From: Parvicella sp964387945
Lineage (GTDB): Bacteria > Bacteroidota > Bacteroidia > Flavobacteriales_D > Parvicellaceae
Direction: 5' to 3'
DNA length: 64,000 nucleotides
NCBI GenBank assembly: GCA_964387945.1
Contig: CAYLYX010000007.1
Span: forward strand, 121,089-185,088
Below, piece by piece: positions 61,227 through 64,000 of this stretch; the stretch's first letter is position 1; each line of letters starts with the position of its first letter. The notes beneath the pieces are model-generated. The model ran no database searches. It had not been told where the DNA came from and saw only the letters and a list, made by a program, of their open reading frames with translations. Made by a program: the position numbers and the translations under genes.

Positions 61227-62732
61227 CTATAAACTGTAAGTCGTTCCTTCTTTACCGTCTTTCAACTGAACTCCTGCTGCAGCCAATCGATCACGGATTT
61301 CATCTGCCATTGAAAAATTACGATCTCGCTTTGCCTGCGCTCTCAAGTCAATCAAAATCTGAAGGCTGCTATCTAGCACATCTGTATCTCCTGAAGCCGG
61401 CTCTTCTAGACCAAAAACGTCAGAAATCATGCCAGTAAACGTTGCTCTTAAATATTCGAAGGTCTCAGGACTCAACTTTCCAAAGCCTTTTTCTGTTGAA
61501 TAGGTATTGATTTTAGCAACCAATTCAAACAAAACAGCAATGGTTTTTGGCGTATTGAAATCGTCATTCATTTCACGATAGCAAGCATCACACAACGCTC
61601 TAACTTCCTTATCATCCTCAAACTCATCGAACTTAAGCACCTCAGCTGAATGATCTAAATCCTTCAATAAATCATAAGCAGCCATCATTTTTTTATACCC
61701 TTTCTCAGCAGCCATCAAGGCATCACTAGAGAAATCCAGAACACTTCTATAATGAGCTTGCAACATGAAGAACCGCACAACTGCTGGCGAGAAGGCTTTT
61801 TCCATGATGTCGTTATCTCCACTAAATAATTCGTGTGGTAAAATCGTGTTCCCGGTTGACTTACTCATTCGCTTTCCATTAAGCGTAAGCATGTTTCCGT
61901 GCATCCAATACCTAACTGGGGTAACGCCATTCGCTACCTTTCCTTGGGCTATTTCACATTCGTGATGTGGGAACTTTAAATCCATTCCACCACCATGAAT
62001 ATCAAATTGATTTCCTAAGTATTTTTTACCCATTGCACTACATTCTAGATGCCATCCTGGAAATCCTTCTCCCCAAGGAGAATTCCATCGCATAATGTGC
62101 GCAGGAGAGGCCTTCTTCCAAAGGGCAAAGTCTGTTGAATTCTTCTTCTCATCCTGTCCGTCTAAGTCTCTTGAGCCTGACATTAGCTCCTCAATATCCC
62201 TTCCTGACAATTCTCCATAATCACCATCTTGCTCAGAATACTCCTTTACATCGAAATAGACAGAACCATTTGACTCGTAGGCTAAACCTTTGTCTAATAT
62301 ATCCTGTACCATTTCGATCTGCTCAAGAATGTGACCTGTTGCCGTTGGCTCGATACTTGGAGGCAACGCATTAAATTGCCGCATAATATCATGAAAATAG
62401 ATCGTGTATTTCTGAACAATCTCCATGGGTTCCAACTTCTCCAATCTCGACTGCTTCACAAAACGATCGTTATCCACATCTCCGTCATCCGTTAAATGTC
62501 CTGCATCTGTGATGTTTCGGACATAGCGTACTTTATACTCCAAAAATTTAAGGTATCGAATGATGGTATCGAATGATAAAAAAGTCCTACAATTACCTAA
62601 ATGAACCTGGCTATAAACCGTTGGTCCACACACATAAATCCCGACATGTGGAGCGTTGATTGGTTCAAACAACTCCTTCTCTCCTGTTAGTGAATTATAG
62701 ATATAAATCGATTGATTCTCAAACTTTGCCAT
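61227..62732 (-). CDS. cysS: Cysteinyl-tRNA synthetase
   Basis: Charges tRNA-Cys. The 501 residues show the zinc Cys in YVCGPTVY (near 34), the HIGH-like HLGNCRTF, zinc ligands in HLECSAMG, and KMSKS as GKRMSKSTGN. The C-terminal helix bundle with DRLAAAGVQLKDGKEGT is normal for the family. It has its own promoter and likely leads a transcript with the C1 peptidase. Confidence 0.96.
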   Translation of the reverse strand: MAKFENQSIYIYNSLTGEKELFEPINAPHVGIYVCGPTVYSQVHLGNCRTFLSFDTIIRYLKFLEYKVRYVRNITDAGHLTDDGDVDNDRFVKQSRLEKLEPMEIVQKYTIYFHDIMRQFNALPPSIEPTATGHILEQIEMVQDILDKGLAYESNGSVYFDVKEYSEQDGDYGELSGRDIEELMSGSRDLDGQDEKKNSTDFALWKKASPAHIMRWNSPWGEGFPGWHLECSAMGKKYLGNQFDIHGGGMDLKFPHHECEIAQGKVANGVTPVRYWMHGNMLTLNGKRMSKSTGNTILPHELFSGDNDIMEKAFSPAVVRFFMLQAHYRSVLDFSSDALMAAEKGYKKMMAAYDLLKDLDHSAEVLKFDEFEDDKEVRALCDACYREMNDDFNTPKTIAVLFELVAKINTYSTEKGFGKLSPETFEYLRATFTGMISDVFGLEEPASGDTDVLDSSLQILIDLRAQAKRDRNFSMADEIRDRLAAAGVQLKDGKEGTTYSL

Positions 62733-62765
62733 TGCGTTCTAAACTACCTTAATTTGTGAGGGTAG

Positions 62766-62773
62766 CAAATATA
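62766..62773 (-). promoter_or_regulatory. Promoter -7 element of cysS
   Basis: TATATTTG on the minus strand matches TAnnTTTG and lies about 33 bases from the cysS ATG. Confidence 0.55.
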
Positions 62774-62820
62774 CAATTATCTACTTGGTTTTTAGCCCTT
62801 AAGTGATGAATGGTTATCCG

Positions 62821-63501
62821 TTAGGACAAACCATCAATTTTTAGTTCAGAGGAGATGTGTTGCAAAAATTCGTTCTTGTATTTGGCTTCCGCAAACTTAC
62901 CTTTAAACTGTGAAGTAACCGTAGTAGAACTACTATCTTTTACACCTCGCATGCAAACGCAAAAGTGCTTGGCATCAATGACACATGCTACATCTTCTGT
63001 TTTCAATGCATCTTGCAATTTCGCAACAATTTGCATAGTCATTCTCTCTTGTACCTGAGGTCGCTTGGCAAAATGCTGCACTACGCGATTGATTTTTGAC
63101 AAACCGATTACATGATCTTTAGCAAAATAGGCTACGTGCACTTTTCCTACGATCGGAACGAAGTGATGCTCACACAAGGAATAAAGCTCAATGTCTTTTT
63201 CCACCAACATCCCATCGTACTGATAGTTATTGTCAAACAAAGAAACCTTAGGTTCATTAGCCGGATTAAGTCCAGAAAAGATCTCCTCTATATACATCTT
63301 CGCTACTCTTGCCGGGGTTCCAGACAAGCTATCGTCTGTCAAGTCCAATCCCATGATATCCATAATAGCCTCAAAATGCTTCGTAATTTTGGCTATTTTT
63401 TCTTCATCCGAAAGATCAAAAGCTCCTTCTTTCAAGGGATTTTCCAAAGACGATGAATAATGATCCTCCCCCATTGCAATTAGTTTTTCTTCCTTATTCA
63501 T
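62821..63501 (-). CDS. folE: GTP cyclohydrolase I
   Basis: Converts GTP to 7,8-dihydroneopterin triphosphate, the first step of folate and the source for the queuosine pathway that includes QueE. The zinc ligands are in SLCEHHFVP and CVCMRGV, and the substrate site in GLSKINRVV. With the ATG at 63501 the protein has 226 residues. The start is placed at 63501 because a -7 element TATTTTTG (63508-63515) ends 6 bases before it; the ATG at 63507 lies directly beside that element. Confidence 0.93.
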   Translation of the reverse strand: MNKEEKLIAMGEDHYSSSLENPLKEGAFDLSDEEKIAKITKHFEAIMDIMGLDLTDDSLSGTPARVAKMYIEEIFSGLNPANEPKVSLFDNNYQYDGMLVEKDIELYSLCEHHFVPIVGKVHVAYFAKDHVIGLSKINRVVQHFAKRPQVQERMTMQIVAKLQDALKTEDVACVIDAKHFCVCMRGVKDSSSTTVTSQFKGKFAEAKYKNEFLQHISSELKIDGLS

Positions 63502-63507
63502 AAGCAT

Positions 63508-63515
63508 CAAAAATA
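63508..63515 (-). promoter_or_regulatory. Promoter -7 element of folE
   Basis: TATTTTTG on the minus strand matches TAnnTTTG. It ends 6 bases before the ATG at 63501, so this would be a leaderless mRNA. Confidence 0.5.
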
Positions 63516-63563
63516 CTACGTGTTCGATAAAACAACAATTATTCCACTAAAAAGTTGTCTGAA

Positions 63564-63998
63564 CTACTGCCAAACAGTTACTCCTTCTTTATTGATATAC
63601 ATAGGGGTTCCTTCTCGATGTACCCAAGCCATTCCATCCTTGAAGTCTCTTGGATGATCAAACTGTGCAGCAATCACCACTTCAAAACTCGTATTCACAT
63701 ACCCCCATTTTCCGTTCTCAAAAAAGCACGCCAACCCTTCAGAAAATGGGAACATATCTTTGTAGGGAATTTCATAAACTACTTCTCCTTTTGGGTTAAT
63801 TAACTTAAGGTCATTCATAAAATAATCACCCTTACGCACGATCGCCATCCCACTCGAGAAAGGGAAAACGTAGTCATACTGCAGGTCTATCGCTACTTTG
63901 CCTTCTTGGTTGATAAACCCCCACTGCTTTTTGGTTCCAGACTTCTTAAGCACGCATGCCAAGCCTTCCTTATAGTCCCATATATAGTCGTAGGATGG
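63564..63998 (-). CDS. WG-repeat protein, 3' part, cut by the right edge
   Basis: The frame is open from the window edge to the stop at 63564. Visible repeats of the WG type: KQWGFINQEGKVAIDLQYDYVFPFSSGMAIV, then ENGKWGYVNTSFEVVIAAQFDHPRDFKDGMAWV. The frame reads YDYIWDYKEGLACV upstream of an apparent TTG, so the true start lies outside the window. These are roughly 40-residue beta repeats often found in surface or large soluble proteins of Bacteroidota. The function is unknown. Confidence 0.65.
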   Translation of the reverse strand, partial: PSYDYIWDYKEGLACVLKKSGTKKQWGFINQEGKVAIDLQYDYVFPFSSGMAIVRKGDYFMNDLKLINPKGEVVYEIPYKDMFPFSEGLACFFENGKWGYVNTSFEVVIAAQFDHPRDFKDGMAWVHREGTPMYINKEGVTVWQ

Positions 63999-64000
63999 TT

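Noticed and set aside
1..64000. tRNA, rRNA, transposase, integrase, phage or CRISPR features
   Set aside because: None was found on either strand by reading intergenic regions and proteins; small RNA genes without clear structure could be missed.

Overview
The window is a compact stretch of a Bacteroidota chromosome, most probably from a marine or freshwater Flavobacteriales lineage. The evidence is: promoters with the Bacteroidota -7 element TAnnTTTG, sometimes with TTTG or TTG about 20 bases upstream; few Shine-Dalgarno sites; several secreted proteins ending in type IX secretion (T9SS) C-terminal sorting domains; a MurF-Alr fusion gene; and a small membrane gene divergent from a DUF6427-like gene, as in flavobacteria. 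I found no tRNA, rRNA, CRISPR array, transposase, integrase or phage gene. No gene-free stretch exceeds 300 bases.

Layout. 1-2.9 kb: end of an unknown gene, ornithine aminotransferase, and an M23 peptidase with LysM. 2.9-7.9 kb: an AT-rich island of secreted and lipoprotein genes, flanked by two copies of the 3' end of the gene at 7810-8511. 8.5-17.8 kb: SCO-like copper protein, asparaginase, a UbiA-like membrane protein, thymidine kinase, murF-alr and a histidine kinase. 17.9-23 kb: YwqK-like repeat protein, queE, a PorE-like OmpA protein and a polytopic membrane protein. 23-27.2 kb: an overlapping minus-strand operon of lipoprotein, outer-membrane barrel and T9SS protein. 27.4-32.3 kb: prs-rplY-pth, then a large T9SS adhesin-like protein. 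32.3-39.5 kb: cation/proton antiporter, ALDH7-type dehydrogenase, then deoC with two ALDH genes that look like a split ALDH16. 39.5-42.3 kb: a Cys/His-rich acidic lipoprotein and a two-subunit GMC dehydrogenase. 42.4-46.2 kb: an AT-rich two-gene cassette of an Eco57I-class N6-adenine methyltransferase and a separate PD-(D/E)XK nuclease, the best candidate defence system here. 46.1-59.1 kb: histidine kinase, ppk1, small membrane proteins, purQ, AsmA-like, recX, tag, rpsF-rpsR-rplI. 59-64 kb: methyltransferase, C1 peptidase, cysS, folE and a WG-repeat protein running off the right edge.

Most of the window is core metabolism and envelope biology. The accessory parts are the secreted-protein island (2.9-7.8 kb) and the restriction-modification-like cassette. 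Two genome-wide habits show: -7 elements so close to start codons that several mRNAs should be leaderless (folE, tag, the antiporter, SCO), and convergent gene pairs whose stop codons overlap by four bases.
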